Source: Melanopsichium pennsylvanicum (Eukaryota; Basidiomycota; Ustilaginomycetes; Ustilaginales). From it: 64,000 bases of DNA. The stretch spans positions 124,001 through 188,000 of the forward strand of contig OAPG01000003.1 of assembly GCA_900208305.1 (NCBI GenBank), written 5' to 3'. Within the stretch, counting starts at the first letter, position 1. Each line of letters starts with the position of its first letter. The position numbers were made by a program, and so were the translations under genes. The notes beneath the pieces were generated by a model. That model saw only the letters and a list, made by a program, of their open reading frames with translations. It had not been told where the DNA came from and did no database searches. Shown piece after piece: positions 10,912-22,700 of this stretch.

Positions 10912-12699
10912 TTATGCGGCATGTTTTGACATACTGCGAATCTTGGATCCATGCTTGTACAGCAAGAAGGGAATTGGTACCATGACTAAAGCGATAAAGC
11001 CTAGGAGCGAAGAAGCCCACCTGGGGTTGAGCTTATCAAACATTTGGGTGGCGAACAGGGGAAATCCGAAGCCTGCGGCGGAACGGCAGACGGTATTGGC
11101 AGCGAGAGCCGAAGCAGCGTTGGCCAGGTAAACATCGATGAGATAGTTGAAGACGCCGAGGAAGCAAAAGAGTACACCAAAGCCGATGAGGCTTCCGGCC
11201 ATCATGGGCGACCAGAACGAGATGCTCGGGTACGAAGTCCAGCCGAACCAGAAGAAAGCAATGACTAGAACAGGACCAGCAAGCATGAGGGGGTAAAGGC
11301 GCTCCTCTGGAGGAACACGCGCGACGCCTTCGGCCTTGAGCTTGTCGGCAGTTTTTACGTACTTGGGGTTGAAATAGACAATGTAAAGTGCCACGGCAGA
11401 ACATCCACCAAGGAAGAAGGGAACAAACATGACACCGCCGATACCGGCATTGAAACCGTGCCCAATTTGAAACACAATCGGGAACGCCTCGAAGAGTAAG
11501 TATACGACGCCATATACAAAGGAAAGGTAGATAGTCATGACGAGGAGCATGGGTTCTTGACCGAGCATGATGAAGGGCTTGAGGAGGGTCTTGTTGAGAC
11601 GATCCTTCAATTCGATCTTGACAAGTTCGATGGGAGCCTTATACCTGTCGTCTCCGGTCTCTTTTCGAATTCTAGAGGCTTTCTTGCGCAGGATGATGGG
11701 AGCGTACGTCTCAGGAAGGGTGAAGATGACAAAAACGAGGCATACACCTGAGAAGATGGTGCAAACCCAAAACAGCCATCTCCAGCTCGTACCGCTAACT
11801 GCGATGAAGCCCGAAACGATAGGACCGAGTGCGGGACCTGCAAAGGGAGCAAGAGCGAATAGCGAGAGAGCGATGCCACGAGTCTTTGCGTCCCAAAGGT
11901 CTGCAATCACACCACCTGAGTTGGTCAAAGGAGAAGCAGCAAAGGTACCCGCGAGAAAACGGAAGACGAGCAAGGAACCGGTGTTCTTGGAGAGGGCACA
12001 ACCAACATTGAAGCAAGTGTAGACAAGCATGGCAATGATGAAGATGGGTCTACGGCCAAATTGTTCGGATAAAGGACCCCAGAGAAGGGGACCCAAGCAA
12101 TAACCCGCAACAAAGATGGAAAGCGAGAGGCTTGCGACTTCACGGCCAAAGCCAAACTGGCGTTCGAGGTCAGGAACGATGCCTGAAGGTGCGGAAGAGG
12201 TGAAGGTGGAATTGAGTACGAGGACACCAGCGAGCAAGGTGAGATACCATCTGAAGGAGCGAGACCAATTGAATGGATTCTCCGAGTCATTCTCGCCCTC
12301 CCAGTGGACGATGACGATATCCTTACCAGACTGAGACTGAAATCGCTCGAGATGATTTTCGGTTTCTGCTCTTTCGAGGTCACCGCCGAAGAAATGTGTT
12401 GAGTCATTTGCTTGCGATGGGTCACGGCGAGAAAAAGTGCGGGTTTGACGAGTGGCTGTAGGGTCCGAGCCATCAGCTGGGATGTAGGTGGGTGAAGTTG
12501 AGGGGGCAAAGCCAACCGATGCGCCCTTGATTGGAGCAGCGCGGTCTTCTTTCTCTGACATTGAATTATCGGCGTGACCTATCGCGGTGGTAGCGTCGCC
12601 ATTGCTGGAAGAATTTTGCTTTTCGAGATCAAGATTGGAATTACCGACGACGGAGGTTGCTGCGGTGGAAGCAGTGTTGTTGTTTGGATTTGACGACAT
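10912..12699 (-). CDS. MFS transporter, DHA1 (12-TMS) drug/polyamine:H+ antiporter type
   Basis: 595 aa. A long hydrophilic N terminus (about residues 1-148) ends in the NPFNWS-type motif that precedes the first helix in fungal DHA1 carriers. About twelve hydrophobic segments follow. The loop between helices 2 and 3 reads GPLSEQFGRRP, the MFS signature G-x3-[DE]-x-x-GRRP. An antiporter-type motif C (Pro/Gly-rich APFAGPALGPIVSGF) lies in helix 5. A central cytosolic loop (KKASRIRKETGDDRYK) separates the halves. The family exports drugs, polyamines and toxic metabolites across the plasma membrane using the proton gradient. The substrate cannot be read from the sequence. The frame is intact with no introns. 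Confidence 0.9.
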   Translation of the reverse strand: MSSNPNNNTASTAATSVVGNSNLDLEKQNSSSNGDATTAIGHADNSMSEKEDRAAPIKGASVGFAPSTSPTYIPADGSDPTATRQTRTFSRRDPSQANDSTHFFGGDLERAETENHLERFQSQSGKDIVIVHWEGENDSENPFNWSRSFRWYLTLLAGVLVLNSTFTSSAPSGIVPDLERQFGFGREVASLSLSIFVAGYCLGPLLWGPLSEQFGRRPIFIIAMLVYTCFNVGCALSKNTGSLLVFRFLAGTFAASPLTNSGGVIADLWDAKTRGIALSLFALAPFAGPALGPIVSGFIAVSGTSWRWLFWVCTIFSGVCLVFVIFTLPETYAPIILRKKASRIRKETGDDRYKAPIELVKIELKDRLNKTLLKPFIMLGQEPMLLVMTIYLSFVYGVVYLLFEAFPIVFQIGHGFNAGIGGVMFVPFFLGGCSAVALYIVYFNPKYVKTADKLKAEGVARVPPEERLYPLMLAGPVLVIAFFWFGWTSYPSISFWSPMMAGSLIGFGVLFCFLGVFNYLIDVYLANAASALAANTVCRSAAGFGFPLFATQMFDKLNPRWASSLLGFIALVMVPIPFLLYKHGSKIRSMSKHAA

Positions 12700-14662
12700 G
12701 TTGTTGAATAGGGTTGCAACGCTCGTACCAGGACGGAACGAATGAACCTGGATTAAGTTGAGATTGAAACGTAGGGAAAGGAAAAGATAATTGTCAAGCT
12801 CAAGGTAGGTGTGTATATATTGCTTGTCAAAGAATCGACAAGCAGAACAAGGGAAAATTAGAAGGGGGGAATAGAGGCGAGCATTCTGTGCATCTGAGGA
12901 ATACCGAATATGAATAGACTGGGCATTTGAAGCTTGTACTGTAAATCAAGGGACGCTATTTGCCGAGGATAGAAGCGTAAGTCCGAAAAGTGGAAACTCT
13001 AGTCGGTCATGATTCTTGACAAGAAAAGAGAATACGGTACATGCGGCATGGCATGCACAAAGCAAACGTATGCAAAGCAAAATTCAAAGGTTGATGACGC
13101 ACATACCCTCTTGTTTGCATTGGCGCAACGTCGCAGAAGAGTGATTCCTATTTCGGTTTCTTTAACCCATCATCTAAAATTGAAAGAATGAACAATATAT
13201 ATAAAAGGCGCCCAAACTCTCTTTCTTATACTTGCATTTGCTTCTGCACAATGGATTTGTGTCGAGAGCCGTAACAATAAAAGTAAGAATCACGAGTCGT
13301 TTAGGCATCAATCTGGCTTTCTGACGATCTTCAAGTTTCCATCTCCGAAAATGCTTTATAAATTACAATTTTGTATCAGAAAGTGAAGAGAGTTTTGAAT
13401 TCGTTTCTCTAATTTACTCTACCGCATGCAGGTCTTTGCAGCAAGTCCCTTTGAAATCGTTTTCGAAAAAGGATGAAATTCGCGTTACAAACCTGTTGCT
13501 GATTGCCCAACTTACTTTGGAATGTCGTCATGAGGTGCCGAATCCCCTAAAGGCTGTTCCAACAGCTGGTTTGAATAGTTATTTAACCATCTTGTAGACT
13601 TATTTGTCGTCAGTCATACCAAACATGGACATGCTCAATATCAACTTGACCATAACATGAACAAGACAATTTCAAGCTGCAACTTTTTCGGAAAAGGAAC
13701 ACGCAGTATCAATAATTACATCGATAAAGCTTTCTTTGGTGATTTCGTGTTGGGACCGGCCCTGGCATTCAGTTTGATTACCCGTGCTTACGGTAGATAA
13801 GCGGTTTGGCCACTTTTACGTCAAGATTTGCCACATCACAACACAGCCCCAACTCTGTGGGCGCGTGCATGGTTATGAGTTTTGGACTTAGTCAGGAAAA
13901 GTTTCAAGTCGGCAAAAGTTTTCCTTTTTTATCCTTTTTTTTATATTTTTTTTTCTCTTTAAAAAGAATCTTTCTTCTCGAATCACAGTATTCTCCGAAG
14001 TATCCGCCACATTATTATCCTCCAATCCACGCAACCAGGTTTCCACGTTCTCATAGTAAGTGGTGATATAGACTTGTTGTGCAATCAAAACATGTAAAAT
14101 TTCGCCACAAAATACACCGAGCTTCCGTTTCTCGGTCTGGCAAAAATTCGAGTGTCAGATATGACAAAAGAATCAAGAAAACTTTCAATTTGCTTTGGAT
14201 CCAATCAACCCTAACACTCTGCATCTCGCAGATTTTTTTAGATGTCCTTCTCTGAATCGTGATTGGCATCGGCTCAATCTCGTGCGGTCTATACAATATT
14301 CGACGCTAATGGACATGGCTTGTAATTGTCGATCGCGATCTTGCTCGTGGCTGATACATACTTCACCTGTCAACCATGCTCTGTCTCGGCTCAGAACGTC
14401 AGAGTCTTTCATCCGGCAATGAGTCCTTTCCACAACTCCAAACTTACATCACCCTGGCTTGGATGCTAAACGGCTACATGGTGCGGGCGTACGCTCCGAA
14501 CGCCTTCACCGTTTCGCGCAATCGGACACGCCCAACCTTATTCGCGTTACATCGAGATCACAACCAAGCATCGGCGACCCATGTGTGTTCATGTATATAT
14601 GTGCGTGCGTGTGTGTGTGTGTGTGCAAAAGTTTAGTGTCAGTCCCATGGCCCTTCGTTAGC
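12700..14662. other. Long intergenic region with microsatellite and orphan TATA box
   Basis: About 2 kb without a convincing gene. It holds the promoter of the MFS gene that starts at 12699. A TATATAAAAGG motif lies at about 13197-13207 on the plus strand with no ORF of useful length behind it. A pyrimidine-rich tract is at 13918-13966, and a (GT)n microsatellite at 14601-14626 lies just past the end of the F-box gene. Confidence 0.5.
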
Positions 14663-16645
14663 CTACGACTTGACCACGAGCAGCACCTCGGGAAACGTCC
14701 CTGCTGGGGGATCCCATCGTTTGAGACTGACATGAATCGGCTCTTCATCATCCCCTGTCCGCGAACGATTATGACTCACGTTTTGATATTCTTGTTGCTC
14801 CACGCTACCTGATTCATGTTTGTCTTGAAAACACTCAAAACTGCGTTCGATGAGCCAGACTCGATTCCTATATCCGATCTGGTGCAAACCATTTCCCTCC
14901 ACCGACAAACTCTTACCCCTCACACCTTCCGCGATCTGCTTGCGCCTCAGCATCCTTCGCTCGCGATTGGCATCAGTGCAAACCTGAGCAATCCACTGGA
15001 TCTCTCTCTCGCCCAGATTTGTCTCTGATGATGCACTTGCTAGAATATGCAACGTTTCAAGCCGAGGCAGCTGACATACTAACGCCGCTAGCCTAGGCAA
15101 GTCATCTTCCCAAATCTGTATAACCAAATCTTTCACGTTGCTGCAGTGCTGCGTAATCAACCCAAGCTGATCCAGAGAGAGGCCAATACCGTGAAGACCA
15201 AGTTTGGTGAGCTGATGCCCACGACTTCCCACGACGCGCGCAAGGAAGCTAGTCGGAAGTAAAGGAAGGTTGCTAGGAGGGCTTGACGTTTTGGGTGCGC
15301 CGTAGCGAACGCTGCCTTCAGGAGGTGGGCCTGAGAAGCGTCGTATCCAATCACTCGATTCGTTACTGTGGTTTGAATTGGTTTCCCTACGCCTTGCTTG
15401 CATGTACTGTCCATCGTCGTCGTAATCTGATTCATCATCATCATCTAATTCATCCAGATCAACCAGGCCATCATCGTCCTCACCACCTCCACCGCCCCCA
15501 TCCATGGCCGGTCTCGACCCCGATCCGGCGTAGTGAGTCAACTCCTCCAGAGCTTCCGCTTTCTCTACCAGCTTTGCGAAATGATGATAAAACTCGTTGA
15601 GAGATGATGCAGATAAAGAGCGAGATCCGGAAGAGGAGGCGGATCGAGGGTAGGTTAGCGAGAGCAAGCGGAGCGAGCATGCGTACGGATGGAGCAGGCC
15701 AATATCTTTGGCTTGGATATTCAAACCTTCCATCGCAAGATCAGTGATTCCACCACCGGTTGAAGATGAAGAAGCGGATCGCAGGATCGCTTCGATGCCC
15801 TTTCCTGTCACTGCTCGGCAGCCGGCGAGCGAAAGCCTCCGTAAGTGTCTCAAATGTGGTGCGAGGGCAAGCAGGATTGCATCGGTGAGATGTGGTGAGT
15901 GCTGACAGAGGATACTCAAGCTGCGTAAACCTGCAAGTTCATCCATTTTGTTCCCACTTTCAATTTGCAAGGTATCCATACGCGATGACAGTGATGCCGA
16001 TCTGTCGGCTGATGGCGACCCTTGCACAAGCTTCTGAGCAATATCAACCAGCCCGCGTAAGATAACTCTTTCTGGCAATATCACATTTAGTGTCCGTATA
16101 CTGCATGGTATGTGCTTGAGCAATGTTGCAGTACTCCAAAGCCGCGCATCTCCAGCAAGTTCCAGCCTACGCAAGTTGGCACTTGAGCTGAGCAGAGTAG
16201 GTAACAGCCGGTCGTTGAGACTTCCCGCTCGTGTCCAGACGAGCTCTTCAAGGTTAATTGCGTTGATAAATGTGGTCTCTATGTCAATCTCGAGACGCTC
16301 AAGACGCTCAGCATCGAGGCCGAAGGGAAAGACTCGAAGCTGGATCACTTTGACGAGGCGGCAAAGGTCTGGGCTGCTGCCGAGGCAGGCAAACACGAGT
16401 TTGAGACGAGTTTGATCGCGAAGAAAGAGACGTTCATAGAGAAGCGGAGTAGCGATCTGATTGAAAAGGTGGCAGACGAGTGCGCATGTGGCTAAGTCCC
16501 GTACCCGATGTCGCAGGTGCGAGAGGATGGGTACGAGGAGGTCCAACGGGAGCGCTCCGAGCGTGCCGGGTTGCGAGTCCATGATGGGTGTTTTGGAACA
16601 AATGGCGCTGCTGAGTGACCTGCACCCTGACGGCGCTTCATCCAA
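14663..16645 (-). CDS. F-box / leucine-rich-repeat protein
   Basis: 660 aa. An F-box lies at about residues 26-75 (LGALPLDLLVPILSHL ... ATCALVCHLFN, ending in LLYERLFL). It is followed by repeated leucine-rich segments (LRRLELAGDARLW, LRRLSLAGCRAVTGKGIEAIL, DLAMEGLNI, LTKLGLHGIGLSLDQLG), as in SCF substrate receptors of the Grr1/AMN1 type. An acidic Asp-rich linker (about 395-425) divides the repeats. The predicted role is to bring a substrate to a Skp1-cullin ubiquitin ligase; the substrate is unknown. The first ATG is used here, but the in-frame ATG at 16582 (MDSQPGTLG) sits directly before the F-box and could be the real start. The frame is intact and intronless. Confidence 0.85.
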   Translation of the reverse strand: MDEAPSGCRSLSSAICSKTPIMDSQPGTLGALPLDLLVPILSHLRHRVRDLATCALVCHLFNQIATPLLYERLFLRDQTRLKLVFACLGSSPDLCRLVKVIQLRVFPFGLDAERLERLEIDIETTFINAINLEELVWTRAGSLNDRLLPTLLSSSANLRRLELAGDARLWSTATLLKHIPCSIRTLNVILPERVILRGLVDIAQKLVQGSPSADRSASLSSRMDTLQIESGNKMDELAGLRSLSILCQHSPHLTDAILLALAPHLRHLRRLSLAGCRAVTGKGIEAILRSASSSSTGGGITDLAMEGLNIQAKDIGLLHPYACSLRLLSLTYPRSASSSGSRSLSASSLNEFYHHFAKLVEKAEALEELTHYAGSGSRPAMDGGGGGGEDDDGLVDLDELDDDDESDYDDDGQYMQARRRETNSNHSNESSDWIRRFSGPPPEGSVRYGAPKTSSPPSNLPLLPTSFLARVVGSRGHQLTKLGLHGIGLSLDQLGLITQHCSNVKDLVIQIWEDDLPRLAALVCQLPRLETLHILASASSETNLGEREIQWIAQVCTDANRERRMLRRKQIAEGVRGKSLSVEGNGLHQIGYRNRVWLIERSFECFQDKHESGSVEQQEYQNVSHNRSRTGDDEEPIHVSLKRWDPPAGTFPEVLLVVKS

Positions 16646-17015
16646 TGGCTATCTCAAGCATGTGTTGTGTGTCTGCACGAACGTCAGATGTGGAAAGACA
16701 GGTTGGTGGATAGTGACAAGTATCGAAGGAATGCGAAACACGGACGGTGACAGGAAGAAGTGGAGTAGGAATTCGCGGGCGGTTGGTGGAATTGTCAAGT
16801 TTTTGAGTTGTACAAAGCCGTCAAAGAAGCTGCATCGATTTTCCTACTCTTGTTGATCTCAACTCATCATCTTCTTGGCTCAGATTCAAAGCTTCTCTTT
16901 GTGGAGCTCGACAGTTCGCTTACACACTATAACACTTAGGAAGAAAATCGTATTCAGAGAGCGATTCGCACTGAACAGAGCGTTCGAGACAGCTACCTAA
17001 CATGTCTACGCTGAT
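16646..17015. other. Short intergenic region
   Basis: Promoter side of the F-box gene and 3' side of the hydrolase gene. Nothing else recognised. Confidence 0.5.
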
Positions 17016-18956
17016 CTACAGCAACCTGCGGGCGTTGAACTCGCTTACAGCCTCACCGATAGAAGCCATAGCCTGGCTGAGCTCATCCTCAACCTCCATG
17101 GTCACAAAGCTCTGAGTCTCGTTTTTGGGCTGAGGGAAAGGCGAGTCGTCCACATCGCACTTGATCCCCTTCTTTGGCACCGTGCCGTCCACAAAGTAAT
17201 CTCTGACGATCTTGTTGATGCACTTGGATGGCTGCGACATACTACAGTGTCCGTAGCCTGCTCTTCGCACCGAGACAGCCGATTTGAACTTGTTGGCCAT
17301 CTTGTCGGCGAATCGACCTGGGGTGACAGGGTCAAAGTCGTTACCCAGGGTGAGCAGAGGGAACGAAGTGTTGCTCTCAAAGTTACCATGGTGGCGCTCG
17401 TTGGAGCGCAGCTTCCAGGAGCCGATACACTTGACGCCCTGTCCCCCAAAGAACTGCCCAAAGAGAGGCGAGTCTTTCTCGAGACCTTGGATGTGCGTCT
17501 TGGCCTCTTCAATACCCCAAGGTCGCTCAGGAGCGTCACGAAGAGCATCACCACAGGCGATGGCTGCGTTGGCCTCCTCCGACTCAGGTTCACTGGGGGC
17601 ATGGTAAGTAGAGTCGCCATATGCGTTGACGAAAGCAGTACCGTTGCCGTTGAAGACATCGTTGATCATATCGGCAAGCTTTGGCCAACCAGCAGGCTTG
17701 TACAGCGCCATGAAGAAGGTCTCTAGGATCATGCTGAAAGTGAGAAGCTGCGGCACATCGGCTAGGACAACAGGCATGGGGTTGTACTTGAGCTCTTCGA
17801 GAAGGTCGAGGAACTTGTGGTGCAGCTTCTTAGCACTGGATGACTGCGAGGCGAGTGAGCATGCTTTGGGGCCGGCCTTGACACATTCTTGAAAGAAGCC
17901 ATGGAAGCCTCGGTCGGTATCCTTGAGGTTGGTGCTCCATAGACCCTGCATGTAGTCGGGCACATCGACAACACCGTCGATGATGAAGCGGTTAACATCT
18001 TGGGGGAACATGTCAGCAAAGGTGGAGCCAAGCACGGTACCATAGCTGAAGCCCCAATAGTTGATGCGTTGATCGCCAAGGTATCGATGCAGGAGCTGCA
18101 TGTCGCGGGCGACGGCAGTCGTCCCCACATAGCTAGCATGTTCAGAGACAAAGGGATCGGCAGCACACATGTGACTGAGCAGATTCGTGCTGGCGAGCTG
18201 CTGACCGATCTCGCTGTCAAGCGCACCAGGGTGAGAGTAAAGAGCGCCAAAGGAACCGGCCTCGATGCGATGGATGTAACTCTTCTCGGTGTTGTTCCAG
18301 CAGTCCATGCGAGGGAAGGTGCGGCCAACACCACGCGGGTCGAAAGAGACAATGTTGTACTTGTGGTCGAGAATGGTATCGAAGTTGGCGGCGAGCAGCT
18401 CGTCATCTTTGGCTGCGTTCTTGCGAGCGATGAACTCGAAGCCGGAGCCACCAGGTCCTCCAGGATTGGTGAGGAGCGAGCCTAGAACCTCTTGCTTGGG
18501 CGTCTTGCCTGCACCTGCAGGGTAAAAGATGACGGCAATGGAAGCATTTCGGCTGTCATTATCGGCATTGGTCCAATCGAGAGGTGCTTTCATGCGACCA
18601 CACTTGAGAGGAGCGGGGTAGCGCTTCTCATCGGCGCAGTCAAACCAGACGACGTCGCCGCGAACAGCTTGAGAAAAGTCGGTCTCGTTCTCGGGTCGGA
18701 GGTAAGGAGGGTCGGACGAGCAACTGCTGTGGTGATGAATCCTGCGACGAATGCCATCAAGCCTATCCTGACCGGCCGGAGAGACGAAGCAGAAGTAGCC
18801 TACGAGAAAGATGGCTGCAGCGATCCATCGATATGCGGGAGTAGGCTTTCGGTCACGACGACGTAGAGTGCGGGCGGCTTGCAGGTTTGGCGTGGGGAGA
18901 GTTGATTCGACCGCATTGTAGCGGTCCTGGGCTGCCAGCTTTTCAGAGTCGACCAT
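17016..18956 (-). CDS. Membrane-anchored alpha/beta hydrolase, TAP-like serine peptidase (S33)
   Basis: I start at the ATG at 18956 (MVDSEKLAAQ, 646 aa). An upstream in-frame ATG at 19010 adds 18 residues of unlikely sequence. After a basic cytosolic tail, a single hydrophobic segment (WIAAAIFLVGYFCFVSPAG, about 52-70) predicts a type II membrane or secreted-anchored enzyme. The oxyanion region reads NPGGPGGSG. The nucleophile elbow is GFSYG with Ser304. The C-terminal TAP-like domain supplies Asp542 (DFDPVTP) and His570 (GYGHCS). This triad is typical of bacterial tripeptidyl aminopeptidases and the related fungal secreted hydrolases, which remove short peptides from N termini. Several N-glycosylation sequons and many cysteines fit an extracytoplasmic domain. 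The substrate is inferred from family only. Confidence 0.88.
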   Translation of the reverse strand: MVDSEKLAAQDRYNAVESTLPTPNLQAARTLRRRDRKPTPAYRWIAAAIFLVGYFCFVSPAGQDRLDGIRRRIHHHSSCSSDPPYLRPENETDFSQAVRGDVVWFDCADEKRYPAPLKCGRMKAPLDWTNADNDSRNASIAVIFYPAGAGKTPKQEVLGSLLTNPGGPGGSGFEFIARKNAAKDDELLAANFDTILDHKYNIVSFDPRGVGRTFPRMDCWNNTEKSYIHRIEAGSFGALYSHPGALDSEIGQQLASTNLLSHMCAADPFVSEHASYVGTTAVARDMQLLHRYLGDQRINYWGFSYGTVLGSTFADMFPQDVNRFIIDGVVDVPDYMQGLWSTNLKDTDRGFHGFFQECVKAGPKACSLASQSSSAKKLHHKFLDLLEELKYNPMPVVLADVPQLLTFSMILETFFMALYKPAGWPKLADMINDVFNGNGTAFVNAYGDSTYHAPSEPESEEANAAIACGDALRDAPERPWGIEEAKTHIQGLEKDSPLFGQFFGGQGVKCIGSWKLRSNERHHGNFESNTSFPLLTLGNDFDPVTPGRFADKMANKFKSAVSVRRAGYGHCSMSQPSKCINKIVRDYFVDGTVPKKGIKCDVDDSPFPQPKNETQSFVTMEVEDELSQAMASIGEAVSEFNARRLL

Positions 18957-19748
18957 GTTGAAATGCTGGTCGGAGACAATATGGAACGTCCGGAAGCAGT
19001 ATGAAAACAAAGACGAAGCACATACGTATGCTCCTGATTGAGCTGTTGCGGACCTCTATGAGCGCTTACGATGAGGCTTTGACCCGGCTGTGCGTCGCGC
19101 ATACCTGTGGCACCAAAAAGTGGATCAACCTGGGAGATCGGATGTCCAACACCCGGGTTGAACAGCATAGCCGAGGTTGAACCTCAAGTGTTGACCTTGC
19201 CGCTTAATTCGCCGCCCACTCTGATGTGTGAGCAGTAGGGCCTTTTTGGTCGCAGGAAACGTAGTCTGACGCGGCTCGTAACCGAGCCGGATAGGAGTAA
19301 GATGGCGGAAGTGTTTTGGGTCGTTGCTCTAGGCCGATAGAACGTTTCTACGTACAAATTGACGAGCTGCGTAAGACGAAAAGGGTCTATCTTACTTACA
19401 AACTCAACTGGCCGACCAAGACGCCCGAAAAAATTGTTTGGTACTTGATTGCTTTCCGCTATGAAAAGTTCATATACAGCGAAGCATGCCAATTTTGGAT
19501 CTGTGGACCATCCCAACCGTGCACTACGGCAAATGGAAAAGGGAAAGCGTTGCTGGTAGAGTGAAGCTCTGATTTGTGCGGCATTTATGCACAGTCTTCA
19601 CCAAACATATACTGTACACCCTCATCACAAACGTGGTGGCACACTTTGACATGGGAACATACCTGGTCGTTGTGCAAGACATCGCTCAAGTTTCCTCTTC
19701 ACACCCCTCTGTTCGAAATCATCGAGTCGGAGCAAAGTCTCGGGGTGG
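18957..19748. other. Intergenic region
   Basis: Spacer between the start of the hydrolase gene and the 3' end of the transcription-factor gene. No gene, RNA or repeat recognised. Confidence 0.5.
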
Positions 19749-22700
19749 TCAACCAAACAAACTTTCCATACCAGTTTCTAGCGTACTGTCACCAGTCCAA
19801 CCACTTCCGATGGTCTGTAGAATGCCTTCCCAGTCAAACATCTGACCTGCTCCTTCCAACGGTGCTGCTCCCAATCCTACCAAGCCCTGCTGCCCTGGTG
19901 AGCCGGCCATAAAGTGATTGTGGTTGTTGCCCATATTGCTCGCCGCCGCGCTGTGAGTACGATGCGCATGTTGCATCGGTGTCGGAGCTGTAGAGAGATT
20001 GCTAGGCGTAGCTCCCGAGGGAGTGGAGCCAAACCTGTTGGTGCCTGAAGAAGAAGGACCGGAAAAGTTGGGAGTGTGAGCGGTGGATGTCGACGTCGAA
20101 CTGGGTTTGGTAGTTTCAGGCGATTCCATGGCTGTAGGGGTCAAAAGCCAGCCGTAAGGATCGATTGGGTTGGTCCCTCCTGCACCGCTAGCTGTTGGGT
20201 TGCTCATCATCATCCCACCGAGAGATCCTGCATTTTCAGATTGATTCATACCACCACCGCCCAGTGGAGTTGGTGACCCCATTTGCTGACTTGGTGGCAA
20301 GTTGTGCATCCCACCAGCATTCGAGGACATGTGGCTAGTGGTGTTGTTCGACATGGTTGGTGTCCCCGGCAGACTACTACTCAACAACCTCAGCGAGTCC
20401 GCAGCCTGTTTCTCCTGTTCCACCCTCGACGCAGCAGCCACGTGATTCCTTCGCATGGAGTCCTGCATCACCGCCCCACGCATAGATCCTTTGGCTGCTT
20501 GCAACTCGCCCCTCGACCTCTTTGCCAAATCCCCGGGCAAGAATGGCTCCAATCTCGAGACGAGCACCTCAATTGCCATCTGCTCCCTCTCGGCACTAGC
20601 ATCCACATTGCCCGCATCGAAGTTCCTCCTCAACTGCGTGATAAAATTCTGCAAATACCCGATCCTTTCGTTCAAATCCGACGTATCGATCCTTTCGCCC
20701 AGCGAAAATCCGATCAAGAGAGACATGCCCACGACAATAGCCGAGTTGAACAGAGCGTATGCACCACCAAACGATTGAGCCAGTTGTTCTTTGGTGAGAA
20801 TTCGAGCGTATTCCTTGCGCAGCCGAAGGTCGTTGAGTGCAGTCTCTACGCACACACGGCGGGATTCCGGAAATGGATGTTTTCCGTGCGACGCCGGCCG
20901 CAAGAGATAGGGACGGTGCAGAAGGGATCTGTAGAAGCATACTTCTCCCAAAATCAAATATCTGTAGAACGGCAAAAGCGGATGATCCTGGTCCAAGCTC
21001 GTGTCGGTCTTGGATTGGCCAGAGGTGGACCAGTTGGGAGCCAGATAAGGTGGAAGGCTGGCGACGAATTCGGCAATCATATCTTCAACCTCAAGCACTC
21101 GATAGTACGCTCTGCTCGTCCGGCCACTCGGTCCTCGGGACTGAGATCGTTCTTCAAAGCAGTGCGTGATGGAACCTAGGCATGCGGTGAAACGGTTCCG
21201 CACGAGCAAATAGGCTTGACAGGCGAAGCCGAGGGGTTCGAGGTCTTCTCTGGTTGGCATTTCGGTGGTGTAGAACGTGATCGTGAGAGGACGACCGAGG
21301 ATGATGGACCATTCTCGGTCGTTGTGGATTACGTGCGACCACAGAATGCGGCGTGCGGCTACTTGCTCCTTTGGAAGGCCAAACGAAGAGCCATCTCGGT
21401 GCAGTCCAAGATCGAGTGCATCGCGAATCCAAGAGCCAATTTCGTGCCAAGAGGCTCGAGTGACACGAATGACGTCGAGGTAGCGTACCAGTACACCATG
21501 TGCCCAACATGAGTCCAAGCTTGCTAGCCCAAGTGTCTCACAGAGCACAAGCGCTTTTTTGGTAGCCCAAAAGAATGCGTGGCTTGTGGCAGAAGTTAGG
21601 GGCTGGACGATGGGTGGTACTGATCCGAGGGTCAAAATTGCAAGTACGAGAGCTACGAAAGGGAGTGTCTCGGCGTCCATCCTGACATCACTTGGCGTAG
21701 GCACTCCAGCAACAAATTGCCGGAAGCGATCCCTCAAAGTAGCTTCGTGCAAGGGTAGACGAGCCCAATTGTAATGAGCAAAGTACGCATCAAAGTAGCG
21801 TTCGCACTGGTCCCTGCTCGGCAATGTGGCTCGAATTGCCTGCACGTCGGTGCTCGGGATGGGAAAGCCTCTGCGAGTAGGATTTGGGTGGATATAGCTC
21901 AACAGAGCTTGCGGGGCTACGTCGCCGGAGCCCGGTTTGCAGTGGGGCGAAGGTAAGCCGTTCTTGAGTTGGAGAGGTACGGCCTCGAGGGCGCTGGTTC
22001 CGAGGAAGCCGTCATTGTCGTCCAAGTGTCCATCCGCATGTCGATCTGTTTCGGTTTCTTCCGGAATATAGCTAGACCTTCGCGAGATCTGATCATTCTG
22101 GCCGAAGTCGACTCCGCGGGATGATGAAGACGGTCCTTCGCCGAGCCGAAGGCGTACAGCTTTTTCTGCTAGAGCAAGCCGTTGTTCGAGGTATGATGCA
22201 TCGTTCAGAGCGAGTATCCGTTCGAGTCGGGCGATGCGAGAGGTTGTGCGGGCAAGATCATCAATTTTGCGGTCATCCCATTGATCGTCTTCGGTGCGTG
22301 AGCGCTTGAGCGAAGGGGTGATAGGAGGTTGTTCCGAAGTGTTTGTCCGGGAAATGGAGGCGCGATGAGGGACGGAAGAGGTCTCGGAAGGGGTGGGTGA
22401 GGCTGCATTTACGCGTGCGGAAGGTGGTGGTAGGCATCTTTCTGGGAGGCGGCGCTTGATGCAGTTGTTACATGGGAACCTTCTATCGCACTTTTGCTTG
22501 CGTCGGACTGTACATAGCCAGCGGCGGGACGGAAGGAAAACAATGAGCGCCAAAGTCTTGTACGAAGAGCGCTGAACAAACAGAGGGAACGAAAGTACTA
22601 CTTACAGCATTCGACACAGCTATACTGTTCCCTGGGCCGCTTTGCAGTTGTCTTTTTATCTTCTTTTGCTTCATCCTTGATGTCGTTCGTCTTGCTTGAA

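Noticed and set aside
20283..21179. 298-codon plus-strand ORF
   Set aside because: Lies antisense inside the conserved transcription-factor domain of the Zn2Cys6 gene and has no recognisable motif; a shadow of the real frame.
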